Positions 1 through 8,200 of a stretch of 8,317 bases of DNA are shown one piece after another. Position 1 is the stretch's first letter; every line of letters begins with the position of its first letter. A program made the translations under genes and the position numbers. The DNA lies in assembly GCA_022839525.1 (NCBI GenBank), contig JALHET010000075.1:1-8317 (forward strand), read 5' to 3'. Under the pieces are notes generated by a model that had not been told where the DNA came from, ran no database searches, and saw only the letters and a list, made by a program, of their open reading frames with translations. This DNA is from Lentisphaerota bacterium. GTDB taxonomy: Bacteria > Verrucomicrobiota > Kiritimatiellia > RFP12 > UBA1067.

Positions 1-1
1 A

Positions 2-116
2 CTGAACATCAGATCGAAAGACCCTACGCAAATACCTCTCTGTCCGGACACCGCCCCCACCGCAACCGAAAACCGGCAAGGCGAAAAAGAAAAAAGGGGG
101 TATCTTCCTGCCGGTC
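2..116 (+). pseudogene. Upstream coding extension of the AsmA-like gene with a probable one-base frameshift
   Basis: In the frame of the AsmA-like gene the codons from 24 to 116 read LRKYLSVRTPPPP, then a Lys-rich linker, then GGIFLPVV, leading directly into the GTG at 117. A short Pro/Lys linker followed by a hydrophobic strand entering a beta domain is the usual inter-domain layout of AsmA-type proteins. The frame is closed by a TGA at 3-5. In the frame one base earlier, positions 2-22 read LNIRSKD. Removing one C from the CCC run at 22-24 would join the two as LNIRSKDLRKYL, a natural AsmA-like strand. I infer an extra base here, either a real mutation or a sequencing/assembly error in a short homopolymer. 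Confidence 0.45.
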
Positions 117-2831
117 GTGGACGTTGCGGCGGGGCTCGTCATTGTGGAAGGCCGCGTCACGGTGGCCGGGTTCACCCCGGAGACCTTCGAGGCGCAGCAG
201 GCGGCGGGAACGGTCACACTGGAATCGTACAAGAAGCCGATCGCCATAAACGCCCAGATGCAGGTGGGTGGCGGCACGGTGGCGCTCGAGGGGCGCGTGC
301 AAAGTTTGCGCGATCTTATGAAGGGCGCATCCGCGGAACAGCCGGAGCGGCTGACGCTTAAACTCGTCGGGGTTGACCTGAAAGCGTTCAGGCCGCTCAT
401 CTGTCAGGCGACGGGTGAGCCGTGGATCCACAGCGGGGTGGCCGAGGGCGCGTTCACTGCGGCCATCTCGGGAATCGACCGGTTCACCGTGTCGGGCGGG
501 CTGCTGGTCAACGGCCTTTCGGTCGGTGCGGCAAACCAGCCGCGCTCGCCCAAAGGCGATTGCGCGCTGATGGCGGATATGGCGTACAACAAGCGGGCCG
601 TGTCCATCTCCAAATTCGAGTTGTCTTCCCCCTGGCTGAAGGCCGGAGCCAACGGAACGCTGCAGCCGGGAGAAAAGGCCGGCGTGCTGACGGGCGCGAT
701 CCATGCCAAAGCCGATTTTGACCTCGCGGCGGTGACGCGCGATTTCGCCCCAGTCCTCGGTTTGTCGAAGGGGTTCAGGATGCGGAAGGGACAGTTGCAC
801 GCGGCCTTCTCCGTGGAAGGCAACGACACCGCCCTGGGCATCGATGCGACCGCGACAACGGCCGACCTCGCGATGATGATCGACGGGGAACCGCTGACAC
901 TGAAGCCCGCGCCCTCGCTGGCGCTCAAGGCCCGCTTTCCCTATGGCAGAGGGCCGGAAGTGGAAACCTTCCATCTCAAGGCGCCCTTTGCAGACGTGTA
1001 TGGCAGCGGACGTTTCGACACGGCCGTTCTGAAGGGAAAACTGAACCTCACCCTCTTCTCCCGGGATTTCAAAAAAATCCTGAGGAACGCGCCGCCCATG
1101 GTGGGCTCGGCGTATCTGGATCTGACCACCCGGCGCGAAGGCGGGCGCGTGGCGGTCAACAGCTTCCTGAAGCTGTCGGATGTGGCGGCAGAGCTGAGGC
1201 CGGGGAACCGGCTGGTGATCCCGAAGGGCACATGGAAGGCGGAAGGATATGTGCCGCTGAAAGGGGAGAAGCCAGAGCGGGAGATTCAGGACGCGGCGTT
1301 TGAACTGACGCTGGAGAACGGCAAGGTGACGGGCGGCTGGAAACAGATGGTGCCCGCACAGTCCGGGAAACCGCTGGTGCTGCGCGGGTTTACGCTGTCC
1401 GGCGACATGGGGCTGGAAAGCGCACGGCATCTGTTGGGCGGCTTCATTCCTGCGGCGGCACAGCGGCGCATGAGCAACTGGCAGGGACGCCTGATCGCAA
1501 ATGTCACCGCGGAAGCCGCCTCCGGCGCGGCAAAAGCGCGGATGAATGCGGCGGCACGCAACGTTGTGGCGTCCTCAGACACAGGCACATGGCGTATCCC
1601 AGACATCCGTCTGGAGGGCACGGTCACACAGGGCAAACCAAAAGACGGGCTGCGGTGCGAGGCAACCATCACGGGCGGGGGAACGCTGGAACGCGACGGC
1701 GAAGTGGTGTTCGCGGAAAAGTCCGCGCGCGCCGTAACCGACCTGACCGTAGCGGAGGACGGCAATCGCGTGCGGATCGATTCGTTGACCGTGACATCGG
1801 GCCTGCTCGACCTGAACGCTCAAGGCGGGCTGACCGACTTGTCGTCGCGGTGTATGCTGGAGGCCAAGGGCAAGGCGGCGCTGGACTTCGCGGCGGTGAC
1901 GCGCCTGTTGGCGGGCAAGGGGATCGACGAGTTCGTCATGACGGGGCGCGAACCGCGCGAGTTCCGCTTCGCCTTGCCGTTGGCGGGCGGGTTGACGACA
2001 GTGTTGACGGAAGGAGAGGGCTCATGCGCGGTGTTTATCGGCTCATTGAAAGGGCTGGGGGTGAATGCGGGAGCCGCTGACGCTTCCCTGAGGTTATCGA
2101 AAGGCCGGCTGAAGCTGGCGTACGAGCCGTCGCTGAACACCGGCAAACTACACTTCGTGCCGGAACTCTCGACACGCCAAGCGAAAGGGGTGTTGAGTTT
2201 CCCGGCGCAAACACGGCTGCTCGACACCGTGGCGATCACCCAAGAAATGGTTGACACGCTTTTGGTGAACGTGAACCCGCTGTTCCAGGGGAGCACCGCC
2301 TTGGGCGGAACGGTGACACTGGACATGCGGCACTGCCTGATTGTGCCGGACGTTGCGCCGCAAAAGGGCATCACGGCGGACATGACGATCCTGCTCAAAC
2401 AGCTCAAGTTGAATCTGGGGCCTTCGCTGCGCGATCTGTTGGGCATGTTGAGAGTGAAAGACCCTGTGTATGCCGTGGATCAATTGCCGCTTCATGTCGT
2501 GATCAAGGAGGGGCGCATCAACGTCGATCCCGTCAGAATGGTGATCGGGAAGCAACCCGTGACGTTCAGCGGCTGGGTCGCGTTTGACGGCACCATCAAA
2601 TACCTGATCGAAGTGCCGATGACCGAACACTTGGCGGGCGGCAAGGGAGGAAAAATACTGAGAGGCATGACCGTCAAGATTCCGGTGACCGGAACGGTCA
2701 GCGAACCGCGCCTTGACACCGGCGCGCTGAAAAACGCCTTGGGGCAATTCATCCAGCAAGCGGTGGGGGAAGAGGCCCTGAAGAAAGTGGGCACGTTCCT
2801 TGAGATGCTTCAGGAGGAACTGAAAAAGTAA
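117..2831 (+). CDS. AsmA-like envelope biogenesis protein, N-terminus missing (5' partial or frameshifted)
   Basis: The 904 residues read from GTG at 117 look like the middle and C-terminal parts of an AsmA/YhdP/TamB-type protein. These are long inner-membrane-anchored, beta-rich periplasmic proteins, thought to form lipid-conducting bridges to the outer membrane. What is seen: repeated amphipathic beta-strand patterns throughout; a block around residues 705-745 with NVNPLFQGST followed by a GG-V-LDM strand; and an AsmA-like C-terminal block at about 795-870 (KEGRINVDPVRMVIGK, then FSGWVAFDGTIKYLIEVPM, then GTVSEPRLD). The protein ends in an amphipathic Lys/Glu-rich helix. There is no N-terminal membrane anchor, and GTG 117 lacks a well-spaced ribosome binding site. 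The same frame stays open back to a TGA at 3-5 and encodes a Pro/Lys-rich linker typical of this family, so GTG 117 is unlikely to be the true start. Its 3' end faces the flavin reductase gene 8 bases away. The family call is fairly sure; the lipid-transport role is inferred. Confidence 0.75.
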   Translation: MDVAAGLVIVEGRVTVAGFTPETFEAQQAAGTVTLESYKKPIAINAQMQVGGGTVALEGRVQSLRDLMKGASAEQPERLTLKLVGVDLKAFRPLICQATGEPWIHSGVAEGAFTAAISGIDRFTVSGGLLVNGLSVGAANQPRSPKGDCALMADMAYNKRAVSISKFELSSPWLKAGANGTLQPGEKAGVLTGAIHAKADFDLAAVTRDFAPVLGLSKGFRMRKGQLHAAFSVEGNDTALGIDATATTADLAMMIDGEPLTLKPAPSLALKARFPYGRGPEVETFHLKAPFADVYGSGRFDTAVLKGKLNLTLFSRDFKKILRNAPPMVGSAYLDLTTRREGGRVAVNSFLKLSDVAAELRPGNRLVIPKGTWKAEGYVPLKGEKPEREIQDAAFELTLENGKVTGGWKQMVPAQSGKPLVLRGFTLSGDMGLESARHLLGGFIPAAAQRRMSNWQGRLIANVTAEAASGAAKARMNAAARNVVASSDTGTWRIPDIRLEGTVTQGKPKDGLRCEATITGGGTLERDGEVVFAEKSARAVTDLTVAEDGNRVRIDSLTVTSGLLDLNAQGGLTDLSSRCMLEAKGKAALDFAAVTRLLAGKGIDEFVMTGREPREFRFALPLAGGLTTVLTEGEGSCAVFIGSLKGLGVNAGAADASLRLSKGRLKLAYEPSLNTGKLHFVPELSTRQAKGVLSFPAQTRLLDTVAITQEMVDTLLVNVNPLFQGSTALGGTVTLDMRHCLIVPDVAPQKGITADMTILLKQLKLNLGPSLRDLLGMLRVKDPVYAVDQLPLHVVIKEGRINVDPVRMVIGKQPVTFSGWVAFDGTIKYLIEVPMTEHLAGGKGGKILRGMTVKIPVTGTVSEPRLDTGALKNALGQFIQQAVGEEALKKVGTFLEMLQEELKK

Positions 2832-2839
2832 ACGCCGCC

Positions 2840-3376
2840 TCACTTCATCTTCGAGGGCAGGTGAAGCGTCCTGCCCGCGACCATGAATGCGCCATAACCG
2901 CGGTGATGCAGTGTTTTCGGGTCTTCGCAGGCAGGATCCTTCCAGGCTTTGACGACCTCCAGCACAAACAGGTTATAGCGGCGCACCATGCGCGTATCGG
3001 TCACCTTGCATTCGAGCGAGGCGAAACACTCGTCGATGAGCGGAGCGGGCACGGTCTTGGCGGGTTTCGCCGTGAGCCCGAACCGCGTGAATTTGTCGGT
3101 GTCGCGCCCCGAGGTGTTGCCGCAACCGGCAACCGCTTTCCCCAACTCCCGGGCGGGGATGTTGATCACGCACGCCTTGGTTTTCAGCAGAGCCTTAAAG
3201 GAATAATTCTGCTCGCTGACCACACAGCCGATAAGCGGCGGCTCAAAATCGAGCATCGTGTGCCACGCCAGCGTCATCACGTTCGGACGGCCTTTGTCGG
3301 CGGTCGTGAGCAACACGACCGGCCCCGGCTCAATCAGCCGATACACGTTCGGCAACGGAAGGTTCTTCTTTTTCAT
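2840..3376 (-). CDS. Flavin reductase family protein (flavoredoxin-like FMN-binding split barrel)
   Basis: This 178-residue protein matches the flavin-reductase-like/flavoredoxin family in size and layout. These soluble cytoplasmic proteins bind FMN and pass electrons from NAD(P)H or partner flavoproteins. What is seen: an N-terminal segment with PGPVVLLTTADKGRPNVMTL (residues 17-36); a beta-strand pair with LIGCVVSEQNYSF (48-60); the family-typical pattern CGNTSGRDTDKF (86-97) in the FMN/phosphate loop region; LIDECFASLECKV (113-125) for the barrel core; and a C-terminal HHRGYGAFMVAGR (157-169). There is no signal peptide or membrane segment. The chosen ATG has only a weak, A-rich leader with a GGA about 10 bases upstream. 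It lies 98 bases downstream of the FAD oxidoreductase, with a terminator-like hairpin between them. It is complete and of normal length. The partner and substrate are unknown; relatives include flavoredoxins of strict anaerobes. Confidence 0.88.
   Translation of the reverse strand: MKKKNLPLPNVYRLIEPGPVVLLTTADKGRPNVMTLAWHTMLDFEPPLIGCVVSEQNYSFKALLKTKACVINIPARELGKAVAGCGNTSGRDTDKFTRFGLTAKPAKTVPAPLIDECFASLECKVTDTRMVRRYNLFVLEVVKAWKDPACEDPKTLHHRGYGAFMVAGRTLHLPSKMK
2855..2876 (+). other. GC-rich hairpin just past the AsmA-like stop codon
   Basis: GGGCAGG (2855-2861) and CCTGCCC (2870-2876) form a perfect 7-bp stem with an 8-base loop. The hairpin begins 24 bases after the AsmA-like stop codon and lies inside the 3' end of the opposing flavin reductase gene. 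It has no T-tract on either strand, so it is not a standard intrinsic terminator. It could still slow polymerase or protect a 3' end between convergent genes, or be chance in GC-rich coding sequence. Confidence 0.25.
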
Positions 3377-3474
3377 TTACTTTTTCCGTCATGCCCCAAA
3401 ACGCACGCGCCAAAAAACCGAAACGCGTCTGCCCCTCCGCGTGACGCGACCCGGTTTCTTTTCCCAACCCCGCC
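3377..3474. other. Intergenic gap between FAD oxidoreductase and flavin reductase genes
   Basis: This 98-base gap holds the terminator-like hairpin at 3412-3457 and the A-rich leader of the flavin reductase gene. I see no convincing -35/-10 promoter pair on the minus strand and no operator-like palindrome apart from the hairpin. If the hairpin terminates, a promoter for the flavin reductase must lie in the short remaining stretch (3377-3411) or use an unfamiliar consensus. Confidence 0.4.
3412..3457 (-). terminator. Probable rho-independent terminator after the FAD oxidoreductase gene
   Basis: Read on the minus strand, the stem is AAACCG-GGT-CGCGT paired with ACGCG-TTT-CGGTTT: 6 Watson-Crick pairs, two G-T wobbles, one T-T mismatch and 5 more Watson-Crick pairs, around a 15-base loop. 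The 3' arm runs into TTTTTT (complement of 3412-3417). It begins 18 bases past the FAD gene stop codon, where an intrinsic terminator would be expected. The imperfect stem, and the fact that part of the T-run is used in pairing, lower the certainty. A TTTCTTTT run on the other side could let it work in both directions. Confidence 0.5.
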
Positions 3475-5205
3475 TCACTCATGACCCTTATTTACCGCGA
3501 TGGCGGGCTGCGGTTCCCATGTCAGAACCTGCCCGTCGGCCAGCAGCCGGTCACGCAGTTTCTTTCCGTCCACATCCTGAACCGCCACGTTTTCCCGGAG
3601 CGCCAACGCCGCCGCCGTGGCGGCTGACTGCCCCAGCACCATGAAGACCGGCTCCATGCGGATCGAGCCGTACGCGATGTGGGAGGCGGAAAGGCAGATG
3701 GGGACCAGCAGGTTGGCGCACTCCCTCTTTTTGGGCACGATCGCGCGGTAGCCCACCGGATACGGCGCGGGGACGCCCACCTGCACATCGCCCTCGTTGC
3801 GGACATTCCCCTGAGCGTCGACATAGCGCTGGGTATGGTGGGAGTCCATCCCATACGCGGCCATGCCAACCGGATCGTCGACTTTTTCACGCCCCTGGCA
3901 GTGGTGCTGGGTCATCACGAGGTCGCCCACCATACGCCGGGCTTCGCGGACATACAACTGCTCCTGCCAGCCGCCGCCCTCCACAAACTCGTCGCGGCAC
4001 ATCCCCCACCGGGCGACCTCCTCCCGGATCTTCGCGGGAACCCTCGGATGGTTGGCCAGCGTCCACATCAGCCCCTGCTGATACAGGAGATGGCGGGCCG
4101 CGATCTCCGCGCGCTCGGCATAGGACGCCTCGGGATAAGCGTAGTTCTGCCCGATGAAGTCGGTTGAAAAACCCGTGCGGTTGTTGGTGTCGGTTTTGCG
4201 GTTGGGCATCGACGAGTTGATCCACGGCATCCCCTCCTCGCCCGCCTCAAAATTCCTCAGCAGCAGCTCATACCATTGGGGATTGTAGCCCTCGGGTTTG
4301 GCGAACGGGATGCGGTTCTCCGGATGGTCGGTCAGGCACATGCGGTAACAGTAGGCCTGCACCCGCTTGTCCCCCGCGCCCTCCTGCCCCGGCCCGGCCG
4401 GATCAAGGAACGGCAGCAGACCGCTGGAGGGCTTGCCCTTTTCGACATACGGGTCAACGCCCGCGGCGAACTGGTGATACTTGGCCTTCGCGGTCTGCAC
4501 GCCGTTGAGCGTCTCGCCGTACTGCGCGTTCGCCTCGCGGCCGACCGTGTAGCTGACCTTTGCCGCCGCCATCAGGTCGCCCTCGTAGGTGGCATCGATG
4601 AACACCTTGCCCCGGAACACGCGCCCGCTCTCCATCCGGATCGACAGGATGCGCCACGGCACCGAGCGGGTCAAGGCCACGCCCGACGCGCGGTCCAGAC
4701 GCTCGCCGTAAACAACCCCGATGTTGTTCGTTTCAACCCACGCCCCGAAAATTTTCCGCGCCACGCCCGGCTCGAACGTCCACATCGCGTCCTCGCCCTT
4801 GGCTGTTCGGGTCTGTCCCCCGTCCCGGTACTGTTCGCGGCGCTGCCACGTCCACGCCGCCGGGTCGCGGTAATGCGCCATCACGTCGCGGTAGAACTGC
4901 CGGGACAGGCCGCCAAAGGCCGCCTTGTTCCCGATGTCGGTCTGCCCCAAACCGCCGCTCGTGAGTCCCCCCAAACGGCGCGTCGGCTCGATCAGCGCCA
5001 CGCCGCACCCCATCCGGCGGGCCTGCACCGCCGCCGCCACGCCCGCGGCGGTGCCGCCATACACCACCACGTCATAAACGTCCCCGTCACCCGCCGGCTG
5101 CTCCGCCGCCGTCCCGGCTTGCCACGGCAGGACATTCAGCAGCACACTCCCCAACAGGCCACAGCCCCACAAACGGAGCCTCTCCTCCAAACCCTCCGCT
5201 CTCAT
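3475..5205 (-). CDS. Exported FAD-dependent oxidoreductase (PF12831-type, often labelled xanthan lyase-like)
   Basis: This complete 576-residue flavoprotein has the Rossmann dinucleotide motif [14 protein letters not shown] at residues 46-59, with a GGTAAG form of GxGxxG. It is followed by an acidic E73 at the end of strand 2 and the flavin-binding [12 protein letters not shown] (79-90). Further hallmarks are [20 protein letters not shown] (201-220); [18 protein letters not shown] (284-301); [18 protein letters not shown] (411-428); and a C-terminal FAD loop [19 protein letters not shown] (510-528). Residues 13-34 form a hydrophobic signal peptide with a likely cleavage near TAA-E35, so it probably acts in the periplasm or at the surface. 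The n-region is unusual, with three Arg balanced by three Glu and no twin arginine. The ATG has a strong AGGGGAGGG ribosome site. It lies 56 bases downstream of the modular surface protein, probably in the same operon. Family members are common in Planctomycetes and Verrucomicrobia near glycan-related genes. The substrate is unknown, and the xanthan lyase label is not biochemically meaningful here. Confidence 0.9.
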   Translation of the reverse strand: MRAEGLEERLRLWGCGLLGSVLLNVLPWQAGTAAEQPAGDGDVYDVVVYGGTAAGVAAAVQARRMGCGVALIEPTRRLGGLTSGGLGQTDIGNKAAFGGLSRQFYRDVMAHYRDPAAWTWQRREQYRDGGQTRTAKGEDAMWTFEPGVARKIFGAWVETNNIGVVYGERLDRASGVALTRSVPWRILSIRMESGRVFRGKVFIDATYEGDLMAAAKVSYTVGREANAQYGETLNGVQTAKAKYHQFAAGVDPYVEKGKPSSGLLPFLDPAGPGQEGAGDKRVQAYCYRMCLTDHPENRIPFAKPEGYNPQWYELLLRNFEAGEEGMPWINSSMPNRKTDTNNRTGFSTDFIGQNYAYPEASYAERAEIAARHLLYQQGLMWTLANHPRVPAKIREEVARWGMCRDEFVEGGGWQEQLYVREARRMVGDLVMTQHHCQGREKVDDPVGMAAYGMDSHHTQRYVDAQGNVRNEGDVQVGVPAPYPVGYRAIVPKKRECANLLVPICLSASHIAYGSIRMEPVFMVLGQSAATAAALALRENVAVQDVDGKKLRDRLLADGQVLTWEPQPAIAVNKGHE

Positions 5206-5208
5206 TCC

Positions 5209-5216
5209 CTCCCCTT
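5209..5216 (-). promoter_or_regulatory. Strong ribosome binding site of the FAD oxidoreductase gene
   Basis: On the minus strand the leader reads AAAGGGGAGGGAATG, which puts a purine-rich Shine-Dalgarno block a few bases before the ATG at 5205. This supports 5205 as the start even though the signal peptide n-region is poorly charged. Confidence 0.7.
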
Positions 5217-5219
5217 TCT

Positions 5220-5252
5220 GCGGGCGTCACGCGCCGCGCCCTTTCCGCCCGC
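5220..5252 (-). other. GC-rich intergenic hairpin between the surface protein and FAD oxidoreductase genes
   Basis: GCGGGCG (5220-5226) and CGCCCGC (5246-5252) form a perfect 7-bp stem. The 19-base loop is itself rich in GCGC repeats and could fold further. It lies in the 56-base gap between two co-directional genes, ending just before the ribosome binding site of the downstream one. There is no T-tract, so it is not an intrinsic terminator. It could be an mRNA processing or stability element that tunes the ratio of the two products, or simply reflect GC-rich composition. Confidence 0.3.
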
Positions 5253-5261
5253 CCATCCAGG

Positions 5262-8200
5262 TCAGTGCAACAGGATCATTGTGCCGGCCGGTTTGACCAG
5301 CACATAGACCGTACCCGCATCGGCATATGCGCTCAGGTAAAAACGCGGCGCGTACTTGCCCCCGTCGTTCCAAAGGCTCAGATTTTCAGCGCCTTGGATG
5401 CTGTCGTACGTGAAAACCGCCGTGCTCCCGGCCACGGGACTCAGGCCGTCCTGCCACTCGAGCAGCCCCGCGCCGCCGATAGTCAGCGTGCCGTTCACAT
5501 CGACCGTGTGCCCCGGGCTTACCCTGACCGTCGCTCCGTCCGCAATCGTGAGGTCGCCGTTGACCGTCAGCGTGCCGGCGTCCGGATCCGAGAGATCGAC
5601 GAGGCCAGAGACCGACAGCGAACCGCCACTGACCGTGCCGCCGCCCGCGAGCACGCGGGTGTTCTGGGTAAAGCCGCCCAAATCAAAGGTGGCGCCTGCG
5701 GCAATACGGACGGTGTCGGCCGACGCGCCGTCGACCGGCATGCAGAGCACACGTGACGTCCTGCGCCTGAACCATTTCCAGTTGAGGTAGGCCTCAACGC
5801 TGAGGCGTTCCTCCTCGGTAACCGCACGGCTGAAAATCAACAGCTCGGCCAGGCGCTGGCCACCGCGGCGCTCAAGGTTAGTGCGGTCTAAGGCCAACCC
5901 GTCGGCGCGGGTCGCGCCTGTGGCAACGGTTTCGATCATCTGATACGCGCCGTTCAGCACGTTCGTCGCCGAAACGGCGGTCGGGGACGGCAGGAGGACG
6001 CCGTCGATGTAGGTCTTGCCCCCCGTAACTCGCGCCGGCGCGTTGAAGCCGTACAGCCGGTTCTCGGTTGTGACGGGGTTAAGCTCACCGTTGACCCGTG
6101 AACCGCGGTGCCAGTCGCTGACGGAATAGTTGTTGGTGTCATTACACCCCAGCAGGAAGCCGCCGCCTTTCTGGCTGCCAAGCACCCAGAAAACCGTTTG
6201 CGCGTTGGTGACCGGTGCGTTGAACATCATGTAGGGGCTGCCGACCGCGTAGTCGCCGAAATCGACCGTAGGGCGATCGCCGAGCTCGTCGTCGTCATAG
6301 TAGGCCGGGGCGCTTTCCGGCGCGTAGGCGTAACGCCCGTTGCCCGAAGCATCGCGCCATTCGGTGGCCTTTCCGCCGGACAGCACAAGTGAGTTTGTCC
6401 GCGAAGCGTCAAGGTTGAGGACGAGCTGATTGGTCACGGGAGAGGATGCGCCGAACGCCTCGGCGGTGTAGCGCAGCACGCCTTCCCGGACATTCAGCGT
6501 GCCGTCAAACCCAAGCGTGCTGCCCGCGATGTCCAGCGTGCCCGCGCCCGTCTTGACCAGGCTGCCCGCGCCCGCGAGCCAGCCGACGCTGTTGGTCTGC
6601 CCGGCGCCGAGCTCAAACGCGGCCTCGTTGGCGAGGGTCAGGCCGGGAACGGTCGGCGCGCCCGGAACCGTGTAGCCGTGGATGGGCCGGTTGAACCATT
6701 TGGCCGACAGGTAGGCCTCGACGGCTTTGCGGTCATCGTCGGCGAGAGGCTTATCATAAACGACCACCTCGGCCAGCCGCTGGGCACCGCTATTGCTGCC
6801 CGCGCCGTTGTGGGCGAACCCGTCGGCCTTCACATCGCCTCCTGTCAAGAAGGCAACAATCTGATACCCGCCGTTCAAACCCTTGAGATTCGGAAAAATG
6901 GGAACGCCGTCGACCCACGCGAAGCTCCGGCTGAGCCATGTCCGCTCCCGTTCCGCGTCCGAGGCTTGTGCCGTGTAACCGGCGAACAGGGCTGCGGCCG
7001 CATTGTTGTAAGTTCTGGTAAACAGTGGCGTGTTGTGGCTGGCGCCAAGGAGATAACCGCCGCCGTTCTGGCTGCCCAAAACCATGAAGACGGTCCGGAT
7101 GCCTTCGGCCGGCGCGGTCCACTGCAGATAACGGCCGCTCCCCGCGGTGTCGAAGTCGAGCACGGGCAGGTTGTTCAGCGCGTTGGCGAGCAGCAGGGGC
7201 GCGCCGGACAACGCGTTTGTGGCGGCGAGCGCCGGGTTGGCGGCATCTTCCCACCGCGTGACCCGCTGCGAGGCTGCGTCGATGGTCATCGTGTTGGTGC
7301 GGGAGGCGTCGAACCAGGCCGCGTACCCCGCCAATGGCTGGGAAGGCGCGTTGCCCGGCGATTTGAACGTAAAGGTGCCGCCGTCGGTTTCGAGCGAGCC
7401 AGTAAAAGCGGCTAGCCCGTTCAGGGTCACACGCCCCGTCCCGGTCTTGGTGACCGTCCCCGTCCCCGTGAGCGTGTCGATCGCCAAGTCGTTTTCCGCC
7501 CGCAGCCCGACTTGCCCCGCGACCTCCAGCGTCGACAAGGCGGCCGGGGCGGGAAACCATTTGGCGCGCAGCGCGGCTTCGGTGTCGACCCGTTCCTTTT
7601 CCGTCAGGGTGCGGTTGTAGATGAGCAGTTCCGCCAGCCTGAGCGCCCCGCTGCGGTCAAAGAAACCGCGGTCCTGCCCGATCCGGGTGGCAGTGCCCTT
7701 ATTGGAGCCGGTATACCGGGTGGAGATAATTTGGAACCCGCCCGACAGCGGCGTCGTCTGGCTGTCGCACAGGCGGCCGTCAACCCAGGTGACCATGTTG
7801 CCGTCGGTGAAGATCCCGGCCTCCAACTTGAGCCAATCCGGATTAAGGGATATCGAGCCGCCGCGGTGGAAGTAGGTCGTTGAGGCGCTGGAGAGCAAAA
7901 AGCCGCCGCCGTTCTGGCTGCCGACCACCCAGATCACGCTGGCGATGTTGTTGAGCGGCACGTTCCAGTCCAAGAACTGCCGGGAATACAGACAGCCGAA
8001 ATCCACGACCGGCAAACCGTTCAGCGCGTTGCGCATCAGGACCGGCGGGCGGGCAAAGGCATTGGTCAACTGGGCAACCATCGTCCCGCCTTCCGCGTCC
8101 CCCCAAGCGTAGACGCGGTCATTGGTCAGGGTCATGGTCGAAGCCCACAGCGAAGCGTCCAGGTGGAAGACCGTCCCAGTCGCGATCTGAGCCGAGGCGG

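Noticed and set aside
24..1430. Long open frame on the minus strand (468 codons) opposite the AsmA-like gene
   Set aside because: Its translation is rich in Arg, His, Gln and Pro with no recognisable domain. It is a mirror of a GC-rich coding frame with a clear family match on the plus strand.
2861..3484. Open frame of 207 codons on the plus strand opposite the flavin reductase
   Set aside because: Covers a complete flavoredoxin-like gene and runs across its start and intergenic region; composition looks like a reverse-complement artefact.
5143..5175. Possible lipoprotein signal around C15 (LWGC) of the FAD oxidoreductase
   Set aside because: The residue before Gly-Cys is Trp, not a small residue, and the hydrophobic stretch follows the Cys instead of preceding it, so an ordinary signal peptide fits better.
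4276..5307. Open frame of 343 codons on the plus strand opposite the FAD oxidoreductase
   Set aside because: Arg/Ala/His-rich low-information translation, fully antisense to a protein with unmistakable flavoprotein motifs.
6678..7415. Open frame of 245 codons on the plus strand opposite the surface protein
   Set aside because: Antisense shadow of module B; no domain or ribosome site supports it, while the minus strand carries conserved module blocks.
7902..7922. Repeated GC-rich DNA blocks (also 7056-7076 and 6159-6179) as a possible mobile or CRISPR-type repeat
   Set aside because: The three copies encode the conserved GSQ(N/K)GGG block at the same place in each protein module, so they are explained by coding constraint and domain duplication.
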